A stretch of 64,000 nucleotides of DNA, taken from assembly GCA_965200005.1 (NCBI GenBank), contig OZ241331.1, positions 558,001 to 622,000 on the forward strand, given 5' to 3'. Of the stretch, positions 52,484-61,432 are shown in pieces. The notes beneath the pieces were generated by a model. That model was not told where the DNA came from, searched no databases, and saw only the letters and a list, made by a program, of their open reading frames with translations. This DNA comes from Aldehydirespirator sp965200005. Its GTDB lineage: Bacteria; Actinomycetota; Acidimicrobiia; Acidimicrobiales; Aldehydirespiratoraceae. The stretch's first letter is position 1, and every line of letters starts with the position of its first letter. The position numbers were made by a program, and so were the translations under genes.

Positions 52484-53689
52484 TCAGTCGATCTCGGCTG
52501 CTTCACGCACGCTTTGTAACAGCGAGGAGCGGAGCAGGAACTGTCGGGCAAGGGTGGCGTTACTAGCTGACCGGCGGAGCTGCTCACGGTTGGATTCTCG
52601 GATCTTGGGGTCAGCTTCAGCCATTAGCTTCTTGTTTCGGATAGTTGTCGCTTGAACATGCTCAATTGCCACATGTCGACGTTGCCGAACGTATCGGTCA
52701 AGCAGGTCATCGGTGCCGTCTTGCTGCAACACAGACGACAGCTTGGCGGCGAGGTTCACGGCGTCGTGGATTCCGCTATTCATCCCCATCGCACCAATTG
52801 GGCTGTTGACATGAGCGGCATCCCCAGCGATGAGCACCCGCCCAATTCTGAATGTTTTGGCAACTCGCTGATGCACCGTGTACAGCGATTTTGATGTCAC
52901 CTGATAGTCGGAGCCGGTGTGGTGGAACCGTTGCAGCGCGGCTTGCACAACGCCCGCGTCAAGCAGCTTCTCGGGATCTTCGTTGGGGTCAGCGGGGAGC
53001 ACAACACGCCACAAGTCGGGCCAGCGAAATAGGTTGGCCCACTCATCGGGGTCAAGGATGTAGTTGCGATGTCCGTAAGGGAGCAGCGAGTCGAAGTCGA
53101 ACAGCACGCTGAGCGTCATGGTTCGATCGGGAAAGGCGAACCCTTCAAATTCGATCCCGAGTTGCTTTCTCACGATGCTGTGCGCACCCTCACAACCCAC
53201 CAGATACTGGCCCTTGAAGTTGACCACCTCGTCATTTGCGGTGTTGCAAACTGCTGTAACCGTGTTGTGATCCTGCGTGAAGTCCACCAGTTCGGTTCCG
53301 GTGTGGATCTCGATCCGATCGTCTTCAGCGGCCATCTTCAGTGCTTCTTGTACGACCTTGAGGCGATCACATTGCAAGGCATGCGGGAACCGGGTGTCGC
53401 CAGCAAGTACCGCATGATCAAATACCGCGATCGGTTCGGGGGAGCCCTTTTCCCAGTAATGCACGAGGGGAGCAACGATCCCTCGTGACTCAAGGCGCCC
53501 ATAAAGCCCGAGATCGTCCAGCATCTCCAGCGTCGCGGCGTGGAGCGTGCCGGCGCGCCGCACCTGATCGAAGGGGTTGATCTGTCTCTCGAAAACCACC
53601 ACCCGGTGGCCGCGCTGGGCCAACGAAAGCGCCAGCACCAGACCAACAGGCCCAGCGCCAGCGATCAGTACTCGCTGATCAGATGTCAC
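52484..53689 (-). CDS. FAD-dependent aromatic monooxygenase (PHBH/UbiH-type)
   Basis: The 401-residue flavoprotein has RVLIAGAGPVGLVLALSLAQRG, the middle motif YLVGCEGAHSIVRKQLGIEFEG, and RVLIAGDAAHVNSPIGAMGMNSGIHDAVNLAAKL near the C-terminal part (GD...P motif). These are features of group A hydroxylases that insert one oxygen into aromatic rings using NAD(P)H. It starts with GTG in an overlap with the VOC gene and is one base ahead of the RidA gene. The order VOC, monooxygenase, RidA, SDR points to aromatic or N-heterocycle breakdown. Confidence 0.92.
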   Translation of the reverse strand: MTSDQRVLIAGAGPVGLVLALSLAQRGHRVVVFERQINPFDQVRRAGTLHAATLEMLDDLGLYGRLESRGIVAPLVHYWEKGSPEPIAVFDHAVLAGDTRFPHALQCDRLKVVQEALKMAAEDDRIEIHTGTELVDFTQDHNTVTAVCNTANDEVVNFKGQYLVGCEGAHSIVRKQLGIEFEGFAFPDRTMTLSVLFDFDSLLPYGHRNYILDPDEWANLFRWPDLWRVVLPADPNEDPEKLLDAGVVQAALQRFHHTGSDYQVTSKSLYTVHQRVAKTFRIGRVLIAGDAAHVNSPIGAMGMNSGIHDAVNLAAKLSSVLQQDGTDDLLDRYVRQRRHVAIEHVQATTIRNKKLMAEADPKIRESNREQLRRSASNATLARQFLLRSSLLQSVREAAEID

Positions 53690-54177
53690 CGACGCCGTCG
53701 GCCGCGATCACGGTTGCTGGATGGATGGGCTGCTTCTGGCTTGCCCGTATCTTCGGTCTTGGGGTCACGCATCGCTCCCAGCCATCCTGAGGTTGTCAAG
53801 TCGAAGATCAGGCCATCCGGTGAGCGGTACTTCACCTCGTAGAACCGGTTGGGTTCGTCGGGACGGCGACCCCGGACATGTTGAGCTCCTGCCGCTCGTA
53901 CCTGATCCTCGGCCTGCTCGAGATCGTCCACCCACATGCCGAAGTGATAGAGACCGAAGAAGGGATCTGTATCTGCGCCGTCTGCTGCGGCCTGAGAGAT
54001 ACCGGGCACAGGGTCGCCACGGAAGTCCAGAAGCGCAACATTCATGACACCGTCCGTCATGTAAACACCGCGGCCCGCGTCACCAGCCTTGGTCATCCCG
54101 AAGGCTTCTTCAAAGAAGGCTTGAGCGGCTGCTACATCGGGCACGGAGATGGCGAGATGTCGCAATCGGGCCGCCAT
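53686..54177 (-). CDS. VOC-family (glyoxalase/dioxygenase-fold) protein
   Basis: This protein of 163 residues has one VOC module: RLRHLAISVPDVAAAQAFFEEAFGM, GLYHFGMWVDDLEQAEDQV and NRFYEVKYRSPDGLIFDL. Likely metal ligands are the first histidine, H in LYHF and E in YEVKY. The C-terminus is a basic tail. It is too short for a two-module extradiol dioxygenase, but single-module members can be isomerases, lyases or dioxygenases. The start chosen is ATG 54177, about 10 nt from TGTATACA; a longer reading from 54216 is possible. It is first in the operon. Confidence 0.75.
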   Translation of the reverse strand: MAARLRHLAISVPDVAAAQAFFEEAFGMTKAGDAGRGVYMTDGVMNVALLDFRGDPVPGISQAAADGADTDPFFGLYHFGMWVDDLEQAEDQVRAAGAQHVRGRRPDEPNRFYEVKYRSPDGLIFDLTTSGWLGAMRDPKTEDTGKPEAAHPSSNRDRGRRRR

Positions 54178-54186
54178 CGCGGCAAC

Positions 54187-54194
54187 TGTATACA
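54187..54194. promoter_or_regulatory. TGTATACA shared -10 between divergent, probably leaderless genes
   Basis: TGTATACA is its own reverse complement and lies 10 nt from the GTG at 54205 (plus) and 9 nt from the ATG at 54177 (minus). Neither start has a Shine-Dalgarno motif. The two promoters would overlap and compete, which would couple their output. Confidence 0.55.
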
Positions 54195-54204
54195 ATCCGC
54201 CAGA

Positions 54205-55836
54205 GTGGGTGCGCATCCGCCGAAACCGGCTGTAAGCACCAGCGAAACGCCAACTGGTGAGGCACCGAGGCGCACCCTTAGCCGCTCACGGATTAGTGAC
54301 GCCGTTCACCATGCGGGAGGCTCGCTAGCGGCGGTTGCTTCGGGCAACGATGCTGCAACTCGAGCAGCCGTCTCGGTGATTCGCCGTGGCGGTTCGGCTG
54401 TGGACGCGGCGATCGCGGCTGATGCGGTGATGGGGGTTTGTGAACCCACGGCGACAGGCGTCGGTGGTGATGTGATGGTGTTGGTCGCCACCGGCGGTGA
54501 GGTCTTTGCTCTCAACGGCAGCGGCCGTTCTCCTCGAAGCTTTGGTCGGCGCCAGGTGCCAGACAACGGCCACGGATACGTGCCTTCGGTCGGTGGCTGG
54601 GCGGTCACAGTTCCGGGAGCCGTCAGGGCATGGCATGACCTTCACGAACGCTTCGGATGGCTTGATTGGTCGGCGGTGCTCGAGCCTGCGATTGAAGCGG
54701 CTCTACACGGTGTGGCGGTCGGTTCCACGGGGAGCCGGCTGTGGCGAGGATCACGCTCGCGTCTCGACGCCGAAGGTCTAGCGCTGTACTTCGCTAAAGG
54801 ATCTGCACGCGAACCGGGCACGACCTGGCGGAACCCCGCTCTCGCCAGCACGCTGCAGCAACTCGCCATGGGTGGCCCAGAGGTGCTCTACCGGGGCAGC
54901 CTGGCGTCCGACATCGAAAGAGCAGTCGTTGCAGCGGGTGGCTCACTCAGCGCCTCAGATCTGAGAGAGCATCACAGCGAGTGGGTCGAGCCGCTGTCTG
55001 CAGGAATTGGCGAGCACGATCTTGTCACGGTGCCATCACCATGTCAGGGAACTGTTGTGGCTCTGGCGGCACAGACGTTGCATGAAGCTGGGTTGTTGGG
55101 CGCTACCAGACCCACAACGGCACCCCGCGCCGCCGCATCGGCTGCTGTTGCGCTTGATCGGGCGTTCGCGGTGGCACTTGAGTGTGTTGCCGATCCCCTC
55201 GTCGCAGATGTCCCCAGCTACGAAGAGTTCCGACAGAAGATGGCTTCAGCACCAACTGGTGGGCCGATGCCGCTCGGGCCTGGCACTGTGTTCACGGTCG
55301 TGTTCACAGCAGAGCAGGCCGTAGTGCTTACCTCAAGTGTTTGTGACCGGTTCGGTTCGGGAGTGACGGTCGCCTCGGGCGGCTTTGTCTTACAGAGCCG
55401 CGGCCGGGGCTTCAGCACCGACACTTCGCACCGCAACTGCTACGGGCCCGCTAAGCGGCCGTATCACACGATTGTTCCCACACTTTTGATGCACCGTGGA
55501 GACGCCAAGCCTGCTGTGGGCCTGGGTGTTGTAGGCGGGGTGATGCAACCTCAGGGCCAATTGCAGATCATCCACCGGGTTCTCGGTGGCTTGCCGCTTT
55601 CACAAGCTGTGCAAGCGGGTCGTTTCCGACTGCTTGGCGACGGGATTGTCGGGGTCGAAGAGACGCTTGAGCGGCCGTGGCGTCGCGAGATAGCAGCCCA
55701 GGGTTACGAGATCCGCGAGGGTGCCTCAGTAATCGGCGGGTTTGGTGGCGCCCAGGCAGTCCACAACACTGCTGAAACTCTCAGTGCAACCAGCGACCCC
55801 CGCCGCGACGGTACGGCAGCCGTGATCAAGCTGTAG
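54205..55836 (+). CDS. Gamma-glutamyltransferase-like protein, diverged processing site
   Basis: The 543-residue protein follows the gamma-glutamyltransferase layout: LAAVASGNDAATRAAVSVIRRGG, SAVDAAIAADAVMGVCEP and TGVGGDVMVLVA, then VEPLSAGIGEHDLVTVPSP. At the autocleavage point the TTHxSVVD pattern is replaced by GPGTVFTVVFTAEQ, so the nucleophile is displaced or lost. The following DRFGSGVTVASGGFVLQSRG resembles the small subunit. It may be an inactive or altered Ntn-hydrolase. The GTG at 54205 is preferred over an upstream extension, which would run through the VOC gene. A better-conserved relative is at 15092. Confidence 0.75.
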   Translation: MGAHPPKPAVSTSETPTGEAPRRTLSRSRISDAVHHAGGSLAAVASGNDAATRAAVSVIRRGGSAVDAAIAADAVMGVCEPTATGVGGDVMVLVATGGEVFALNGSGRSPRSFGRRQVPDNGHGYVPSVGGWAVTVPGAVRAWHDLHERFGWLDWSAVLEPAIEAALHGVAVGSTGSRLWRGSRSRLDAEGLALYFAKGSAREPGTTWRNPALASTLQQLAMGGPEVLYRGSLASDIERAVVAAGGSLSASDLREHHSEWVEPLSAGIGEHDLVTVPSPCQGTVVALAAQTLHEAGLLGATRPTTAPRAAASAAVALDRAFAVALECVADPLVADVPSYEEFRQKMASAPTGGPMPLGPGTVFTVVFTAEQAVVLTSSVCDRFGSGVTVASGGFVLQSRGRGFSTDTSHRNCYGPAKRPYHTIVPTLLMHRGDAKPAVGLGVVGGVMQPQGQLQIIHRVLGGLPLSQAVQAGRFRLLGDGIVGVEETLERPWRREIAAQGYEIREGASVIGGFGGAQAVHNTAETLSATSDPRRDGTAAVIKL

Positions 55837-55843
55837 CTACTAC

Positions 55844-55863
55844 GCGTTATTGCGCGCTATTGC
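55844..55863 (-). repeat. 10-bp imperfect tandem repeat over a stop codon
   Basis: GCGTTATTGC and GCGCTATTGC are adjacent on the plus strand. On the minus strand this doubles the end of the isochorismatase gene, giving GCAATAG followed by GCAATAAC. It fits the boundary-duplication pattern seen elsewhere in this window. Confidence 0.55.
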
Positions 55864-56555
55864 GCCTGCAGTTCGTGGAGCCAGCCGACGACGTGATCTA
55901 GTGGAGCCACGTCCACGTACTTCATGTGCAGATCGAGCAGGTTCACCTTGTGTGAGATCTGGCTGCGGTCAGCTACACACTCAAACGGGATGATCACATC
56001 AAAGTTGTAGTGGAATGCGTCTACGGCGGTGGCCCGCACGCAGCCACTCGTGGTCAAACCTGTGATCACAACCGTGTCAACCTTGTCGTAAATCAACAGA
56101 GCCGCTAACTCGGTTCCAAAGAACCCGCTGGGCTTGTGATGCTTACAGATCACCATCTCGCCGGGCGCCGGACGCAGCTCGTCAACGATCACATCACCTG
56201 GCGGCAACGAGGGATCAGGCGGGCGACGGCCCACCGTCTTCCAGCGACCCTTCTGTCCCGGAGCAGGCACATGAGCCGGGTCGTCATACAGCTTGGTGAA
56301 GTACACCGGAAGCCCTAGTTCCCGGAACGCCGCCAATAACAGAGCGCTTTGTGTCACGGCTGCCCAAGCGATGTCACCGCATCCCGTGGGCCAGCGACTG
56401 TCCACAAAGGCACGGGTCATGTCAACAACGATCAACGCCGGTGCCGTGCCAGCACTGATGGCACGAAACTCGCTCGCACCAAACGTGTCCCCATAGCCAG
56501 CTTCGGCATAGCGAGCGATGTCATCTGACGGAATCACCCCATCCCAGGGATACAC
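55857..56555 (-). CDS. Isochorismatase-family cysteine hydrolase
   Basis: This 232-residue protein has the catalytic aspartate D45 in ALIVVDMTRAF, a lysine in ICKHHKPSGFFGTEL and C172 in GLTTSGCVRATAVDAF, the D-K-C triad of isochorismatase-like hydrolases. The N-terminal part (DGVIPSDDIARYAEAGYG) resembles N-carbamoylsarcosine amidase and maleamate amidohydrolase-type members. It would hydrolyse an amide or N-carbamoyl group. The upstream same-strand gene encodes an ABC binding protein. Confidence 0.9.
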   Translation of the reverse strand: MYPWDGVIPSDDIARYAEAGYGDTFGASEFRAISAGTAPALIVVDMTRAFVDSRWPTGCGDIAWAAVTQSALLLAAFRELGLPVYFTKLYDDPAHVPAPGQKGRWKTVGRRPPDPSLPPGDVIVDELRPAPGEMVICKHHKPSGFFGTELAALLIYDKVDTVVITGLTTSGCVRATAVDAFHYNFDVIIPFECVADRSQISHKVNLLDLHMKYVDVAPLDHVVGWLHELQAQ

Positions 56556-56677
56556 GCTCAGTCAACTCCTCTCATAACGCCCACAAGGAAGCCGACCCAG
56601 CCAAATTGCCGGGTCGCACTCCCTCGCGGTTCAAAGTTGTTCAGTTTGTCATCCGGAGCGATGTCCGGCTGCGGGGA

Positions 56678-58486
56678 TTAACCCAGTGTCATGTCCTCGA
56701 CGCGAGCGGTGTCGTCATAACGAGGTGTCCAGGTGAGGTTCTCTGCACCGCCGTTGACACTGAGATACGTGAGGATCGGCAGGATTCCCACGTTGTCGCA
56801 GTTGTAGGCGAGGATGTCGTGATACATCGCCTCACGGGCGTCACGATCTAGCTCACCACGGGCAGCACCAAGCATGTCAATTAGCACCGGATCGTCATAG
56901 GACGAGGTCACATTGTCGCGACCGATATAGGAAGACAGACGGTCGGCGTCTTGCAACTCATTGGAAGACGAAGACAGGAAGATGTCTCCACCAACCTCGC
57001 CGATCGGCTTGAGGAACTCGTCAAACAACCAGACCTCCCAGGCCAGCAACTGGAAGTCGATATTCAGCCCGATTGAGGTCATATCGGCGGCAATCGCTTC
57101 GGAGAGTTCATCAAACTTCGTCCACCGTGTGCCATTGGCCAGGAAGCTGATCTCTTCACCCTGATAGCCAGAGTCAGCCACGATCTGGGCAGCAAGTTCC
57201 GGGTCGTAGGGACGATCGGTGATATCGGGATTCCAACCGAACACACCCGAACCGAAGATGTGACAGTTAGCTCGGCTCGCTTGGCCCTCATAGATGAACT
57301 CGACATAGTCATCAACGTTGACTGCGTGAGCGATAGCGATGCGCAACTCGGGATAGTCACCAAGCGGGCCCTCATAGTTCTTCATCCGCAGATACGGATA
57401 CTCGATGCCCTCATCGCGCACGAACAACTTGGGAACCTGATCTGAGGAGTCAGCTGAAAGGCCAACAGCGAGATCAACGTCGCCTGCTTGAACGGCGGCC
57501 ACACGTGACTGCTCATCAGGCAGGAACACGAACTTGACTTCGTCGATCTGTGGCTCGGGGCCCCAGTAATCAAGGTTGCGGGTGAGCGTCAACGAATCGC
57601 CAGGTGTCCAGTCCACAAACTTGTATGGGCCGGTTCCGACAGCTTCGTCCTCAAGACCATCTGCTGCCGCACCTGGTTCCACCATCTGCACCATGTAGAG
57701 GCGTGCCGGGAGCACGGGATCGGGACCGTCAGTGGAGATGCGGATCGTGTAGTCGTCCACTATCTCAACGTTTGAGATCTTTTCGATCTGCTCTGTCAGG
57801 TCGGAGTCGAGCGCCGGGTCACGCACACGATCAAGCGAATACTTCGCAGCTGTCGCATCGAAGGGCGCACCGTTGTGGAAGGTGACACCTCTGCGCAACT
57901 TGAGTTCCCAAGTGGTGTCATCAATCAACCTCGGCAGCGAGAGCGCAAGCCTCGGCACGAAGACAGACGGGTTCACAAGGTCGCGCTCAATCAGACGCTC
58001 ATAGACGTTCTCCATGGTGCGGCGCATCTCACCGTCCTGGAAGTGCGGGTCAATCTTGCCCGGGCCTTCAACGATGGCGATCGTGATCGACTCGGGAGCT
58101 GCTGCCATCATTTCTGCTTCAGCCGCTGCGGCTGCCGCTGCCTCTTCGGCTGCACTCGCGGCCGCTTCTGCGTCGGCTTGAGCTGCTGCTGCTGCCTCTT
58201 CGGCTGCGGCAAGTTGCTCTTCAAGTGCGGCTAGCTCTTCAGCGCCAGCCTCATCATCAGCCATGGCCGCTTCAAGTGCTGCCTGTGCGTCCGCGGCTTC
58301 GCCCTCCGCGGCCTCTGCATCTGCAGCTGCTTGATCGGCCTGTGCCTGGGCGTCAGATGCCTGTTGCTGCGCCGCAGCGATGGCCGCGTCAGCTTCGTCG
58401 TCACCGTCGTCACCGCATGAGGCTGCGACAAGGCTTAGGGCAAACAACGCGACCAGAAGTCGCGTCAGGGTGTGTTTCTTGAACAT
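56678..58486 (-). CDS. ABC transporter substrate-binding lipoprotein (family 5) with long Ala/Glu coiled coil
   Basis: The 602-residue protein has a lipoprotein signal (LVALFALSLVAASC, lipid on C24), an acidic stretch, then about 100 residues (32-130) of almost only Ala, Glu, Asp and Gln with heptad spacing, and from ITIAIVEGPGKIDPHFQDG the family 5 (DppA/OppA) binding fold. GGGGGAAG lies 8 nt before the ATG at 58486; a longer start is unlikely. Family 5 proteins bind peptides or other solutes for Dpp-type importers, and the importer at 38715-42710 lacks one. The coiled coil would hold the domain away from the membrane. Confidence 0.9.
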   Translation of the reverse strand: MFKKHTLTRLLVALFALSLVAASCGDDGDDEADAAIAAAQQQASDAQAQADQAAADAEAAEGEAADAQAALEAAMADDEAGAEELAALEEQLAAAEEAAAAAQADAEAAASAAEEAAAAAAAEAEMMAAAPESITIAIVEGPGKIDPHFQDGEMRRTMENVYERLIERDLVNPSVFVPRLALSLPRLIDDTTWELKLRRGVTFHNGAPFDATAAKYSLDRVRDPALDSDLTEQIEKISNVEIVDDYTIRISTDGPDPVLPARLYMVQMVEPGAAADGLEDEAVGTGPYKFVDWTPGDSLTLTRNLDYWGPEPQIDEVKFVFLPDEQSRVAAVQAGDVDLAVGLSADSSDQVPKLFVRDEGIEYPYLRMKNYEGPLGDYPELRIAIAHAVNVDDYVEFIYEGQASRANCHIFGSGVFGWNPDITDRPYDPELAAQIVADSGYQGEEISFLANGTRWTKFDELSEAIAADMTSIGLNIDFQLLAWEVWLFDEFLKPIGEVGGDIFLSSSSNELQDADRLSSYIGRDNVTSSYDDPVLIDMLGAARGELDRDAREAMYHDILAYNCDNVGILPILTYLSVNGGAENLTWTPRYDDTARVEDMTLG

Positions 58487-58559
58487 ATTTTGACTTCCCC
58501 CAGAAGGATCCGTGGTTGCCGATGGCCGCATCCCGTTGATGCATGGCCTATCGGCGAAC

Positions 58560-58567
58560 GGTATACC
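58560..58567 (-). promoter_or_regulatory. Palindromic GGTATACC upstream of the binding-protein gene
   Basis: On the minus strand TATACC lies about 75 nt before the ATG at 58486, giving an ordinary leader. It is the same palindrome found ahead of several other genes. Confidence 0.4.
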
Positions 58568-58629
58568 GCTGCTGTAATTGTGGCAAATTCACTGGCACTT
58601 CCCGATGCCGATCGTCAAGTGGTCTCGTG

Positions 58630-59817
58630 CTAAAAGCCAGACGTATCCCGACCCCGAGAGCGGCTGAACAGAACCGAGGGAGCGACTAGCAAAACGGTCA
58701 CCACCAACACTGCGGGCCCGAGGCTCGTAGCTAGAAGAGCAGTTGAAACGCCAAGCGGCGCACCAGACAGTGTCAAACCACGAGCAACGCCTGCCATGGT
58801 GACGGCGTCGCCTTGCAGTTCGGGGCGGACTGCATCGCTGACTGCTGTAATGGCCAGCACCTGCAACACACCAACAGACAACCCGGCTACCACAAGACCC
58901 ACCGATATAGCTACCAAATGAACGTCGAAACAGACGTAGGTGGTAGCGACAAGGGTCACGAGTCCCCAGCGGGAGACACTGCGAGCGACCTGCGGGCCTT
59001 CAATTTTGACTGCTAGGTAGCCACCAAGGGCTGAGACTCCGTTGGCGATGGCGAGGATCACGCCGATCAGGAACTCGCTGGCACCGCCCGCGTCAAGCCC
59101 GATGGGGACGAAGGAACCCAGCAGCCCACGCCAGGCCCCGATAGCGATGCTCGCCCAGACCCCCACACGCACGCCCCGATGTTGCAGCAGCTTCAGGTAG
59201 CGGTGCCCGCCCACTTTGTCGAAGGGCGGGTGACGCTTGAGAGCAAGCGTTGGCACCACACCAACGAGAGCGACCACCGCCGCAGCACCAAACGCTGCGC
59301 TGTAAGAGTTCTGCGCGATCAGTCCGCCAACCACTGGGCCCACCAACATTGCCACGGTTGCCACCATGTTGAGCGTGGCAATGCCTTTTGGTGTGGAACC
59401 CGGCGATCGCACGATCTGAACCTGATTACCCGTCCAGAAGAACGCCCGAGCCACGCCTTGCAGCACGGCCGAGATGCTCAGAGCCAGCAGTGACGAGCTC
59501 ACCACGAGCAAGCCGACTCCTAATGCCCAGAATACGCCCGCAGCGCGAATTACATCTGAGTTAGAGACAAGGCGCATCACATCACCGAGTCGCCATCGGG
59601 TCAGCACTTGAACGGCGCCCGAGAATCCGATCAGGGCACCCGCAAGGGCCTCGGAACGTCCCAAATCGACCACAAAGAGCGGGTAGGCGACGAGCGTGAT
59701 GCCCAGACTCAAAGAGAAGAGCAACACACCTAGGTATTGCGCGGTTGCTTGACGCCTCGGGGCTTGGGTTTGCGGGTTTGAGTCGGAGGCTCCCGGCTGC
59801 GTCGCCCGGTCGGTCAC
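58630..59817 (-). CDS. MFS transporter
   Basis: The 395-residue protein is a 12-span MFS member: TAQYLGVLLFSLSLGITLVAYPLFVVD starts the first spans, and LSGAPLGVSTALLATSLGPAVL is near the end. The first-half motif between spans 2 and 3 reads TRWRLGDVMRLVSNSDVIR, a weak form of the MFS signature. It lies 55 bp upstream of the aldehyde dehydrogenase stop on the same strand and may be co-transcribed. The substrate is unknown. Confidence 0.88.
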   Translation of the reverse strand: MTDRATQPGASDSNPQTQAPRRQATAQYLGVLLFSLSLGITLVAYPLFVVDLGRSEALAGALIGFSGAVQVLTRWRLGDVMRLVSNSDVIRAAGVFWALGVGLLVVSSSLLALSISAVLQGVARAFFWTGNQVQIVRSPGSTPKGIATLNMVATVAMLVGPVVGGLIAQNSYSAAFGAAAVVALVGVVPTLALKRHPPFDKVGGHRYLKLLQHRGVRVGVWASIAIGAWRGLLGSFVPIGLDAGGASEFLIGVILAIANGVSALGGYLAVKIEGPQVARSVSRWGLVTLVATTYVCFDVHLVAISVGLVVAGLSVGVLQVLAITAVSDAVRPELQGDAVTMAGVARGLTLSGAPLGVSTALLATSLGPAVLVVTVLLVAPSVLFSRSRGRDTSGF

Positions 59818-59871
59818 CCCTGCATCACGCTTGTTGTTTGTTTGTCGGGCGTTTGGTTTCTCAGAGATTTG

Positions 59872-61386
59872 TCAGAGATTGCCGATTGGTGAGATGGCGA
59901 CGCTGATTGCTTTGGAGCGTGTGTGGCTCAAAATGTCGTCCACGAGGCCGAGTTCTTTGCCGATTCCCGACTGCTTCCAGCCTCCAAATGGCAGACCTGG
60001 GTAGCGCACCTCAACATCGTTGACCCACACGTAACCGGCGTCAATGTCACGGGCCGCTCCGAGGGCGCGGTTCACGTCGTTGCTCCAGATGCTTGCGGTC
60101 AACCCGTATTGGGTGTCATTTGCCATCTCGATGGCGGTCGCATCATCTCTGAACGTTGTTGCAGCAAGCACCGGGCCGAAGATCTCCTCGGTGGCGATGG
60201 TGGCGTCGGGTTGGACACGATCAAACACTGCCGGTTTGATGAAAGCGCCATCTGCCAGGGCCGGATCTCGCGGCGGTGAGCCTCCGGTCAGCAGCCGGCC
60301 GCCTTCGGTGCGACCCGCCGCCACGAACCCGAGCACACGGTCGCGATGGGCGTGTGACACGAGACACCCCATCTGCGATACCGGGTCATCGGGCATGCCG
60401 ATGCGGATCTGTTCGGTCTGGTTGACGACACGCTGAAGCACCTGGTCATGGAGGTCCTCGTGGATGATCAACCTGCTCGTGGCACCACAGCTCTGCCCGC
60501 CAACGCGAGCAAAGTTGCACCCCTTGACGACAGCGGCAGCGGCAGTGGCGGGATCGACATCGTCAAAGACCACGATCGGGTTCTTGCCGCCAAGTTCCAA
60601 CGTGACGCTCTTGAGCACACCTGAGGCTCCGGCTGCGGATTGAACTGCTAATCCGGTGCGTAGCGAACCTGTGAATGAGATGCGAGGCACGTCGGGGTGT
60701 CCGACTAGGGCCTCGCCTGTAGCGGCGCCTCCAGGGACAACGTTGAACACTCCCGGCGGCAGCAGACCTTCCGAAAGCGATGCGATCACAAGAGGAGACA
60801 GCGGCGTCTGCTCGGCGGGTTTGAGCACCATTGAGTTGCCCGCAACCAGAGCCGGCGCCGCCTTCATGGCCGTGAACAGCGTCGGGTGATTGAACGCACA
60901 GATTGCTGTCACAACACCCCACGGCGAGGGTTCGGTGAAGTGCAGACCCCCAGGTGTGGCCGGGATCGTACGGCCGTGAAGTTCGGGCGCCACGCCAGCG
61001 ATGGTTCCGAGGAACTTTGCGCCTTTGGCTGCGCTTGCAGACATCGAGGCCACCGCCGTGCCGCTATCTCTGGCGTCTAGTTGACCCAGCAGCGGTGCGA
61101 CCTCGGCGATGCGGCGACCCCACTCAGCAAGCCTGGCTGCACGCTCATGCACACCTAGGGCCGCCCAACCTGGCTGTGCCTGACGTGCCACTTCTACGGC
61201 ACGGTTGACATCGGTTGGTGTCGCTTGGTGGACACGGGCCAGCACTCGGCCTGTTGCCGGGTTGATGTCGTCGCGCAAAGCGCCGGAGCCCTCAACCGAG
61301 GCTTCGGGTCGACCGTCGACCCACATCGGCACATCGGTGTCGGCCTGCTCAACCGGTGACAGCTCAAGCAGATCACACAGCGCCAT
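59872..61386 (-). CDS. Aldehyde dehydrogenase 1
   Basis: The 504-residue enzyme has the ALDH pattern: PWGVVTAICAFNHPTLFTAM, VLKPAEQTPLSP, ISFTGSLRTG, the base in TLELGGKNP, the nucleophile in GGQSCGATSR and EEIFGPVLAATTF. It would oxidise an aldehyde to the acid with NAD(P). Between the MFS transporter and the second diiron oxidase, it may handle an aldehyde made by that oxidase. No Shine-Dalgarno motif is obvious; a 10-bp palindrome CGAGTACTCG is 20 bp upstream. Confidence 0.93.
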   Translation of the reverse strand: MALCDLLELSPVEQADTDVPMWVDGRPEASVEGSGALRDDINPATGRVLARVHQATPTDVNRAVEVARQAQPGWAALGVHERAARLAEWGRRIAEVAPLLGQLDARDSGTAVASMSASAAKGAKFLGTIAGVAPELHGRTIPATPGGLHFTEPSPWGVVTAICAFNHPTLFTAMKAAPALVAGNSMVLKPAEQTPLSPLVIASLSEGLLPPGVFNVVPGGAATGEALVGHPDVPRISFTGSLRTGLAVQSAAGASGVLKSVTLELGGKNPIVVFDDVDPATAAAAVVKGCNFARVGGQSCGATSRLIIHEDLHDQVLQRVVNQTEQIRIGMPDDPVSQMGCLVSHAHRDRVLGFVAAGRTEGGRLLTGGSPPRDPALADGAFIKPAVFDRVQPDATIATEEIFGPVLAATTFRDDATAIEMANDTQYGLTASIWSNDVNRALGAARDIDAGYVWVNDVEVRYPGLPFGGWKQSGIGKELGLVDDILSHTRSKAISVAISPIGNL

Positions 61387-61405
61387 GAACTACGACCTAG
61401 CTACT

Positions 61406-61415
61406 CGAGTACTCG
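61406..61415. promoter_or_regulatory. 10-bp palindrome upstream of aldehyde dehydrogenase 1
   Basis: CGAGTACTCG is a perfect palindrome 20-29 bp upstream of the ATG at 61386. It could be a half of an operator. There is no supporting second copy. Confidence 0.25.
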
Positions 61416-61432
61416 TAGATGCTGTTCTCATA

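Noticed and set aside
53878..54204. Long upstream extension of the gamma-glutamyltransferase-like gene
   Set aside because: It runs antisense through the VOC gene and has no family similarity; homology begins after 54205.
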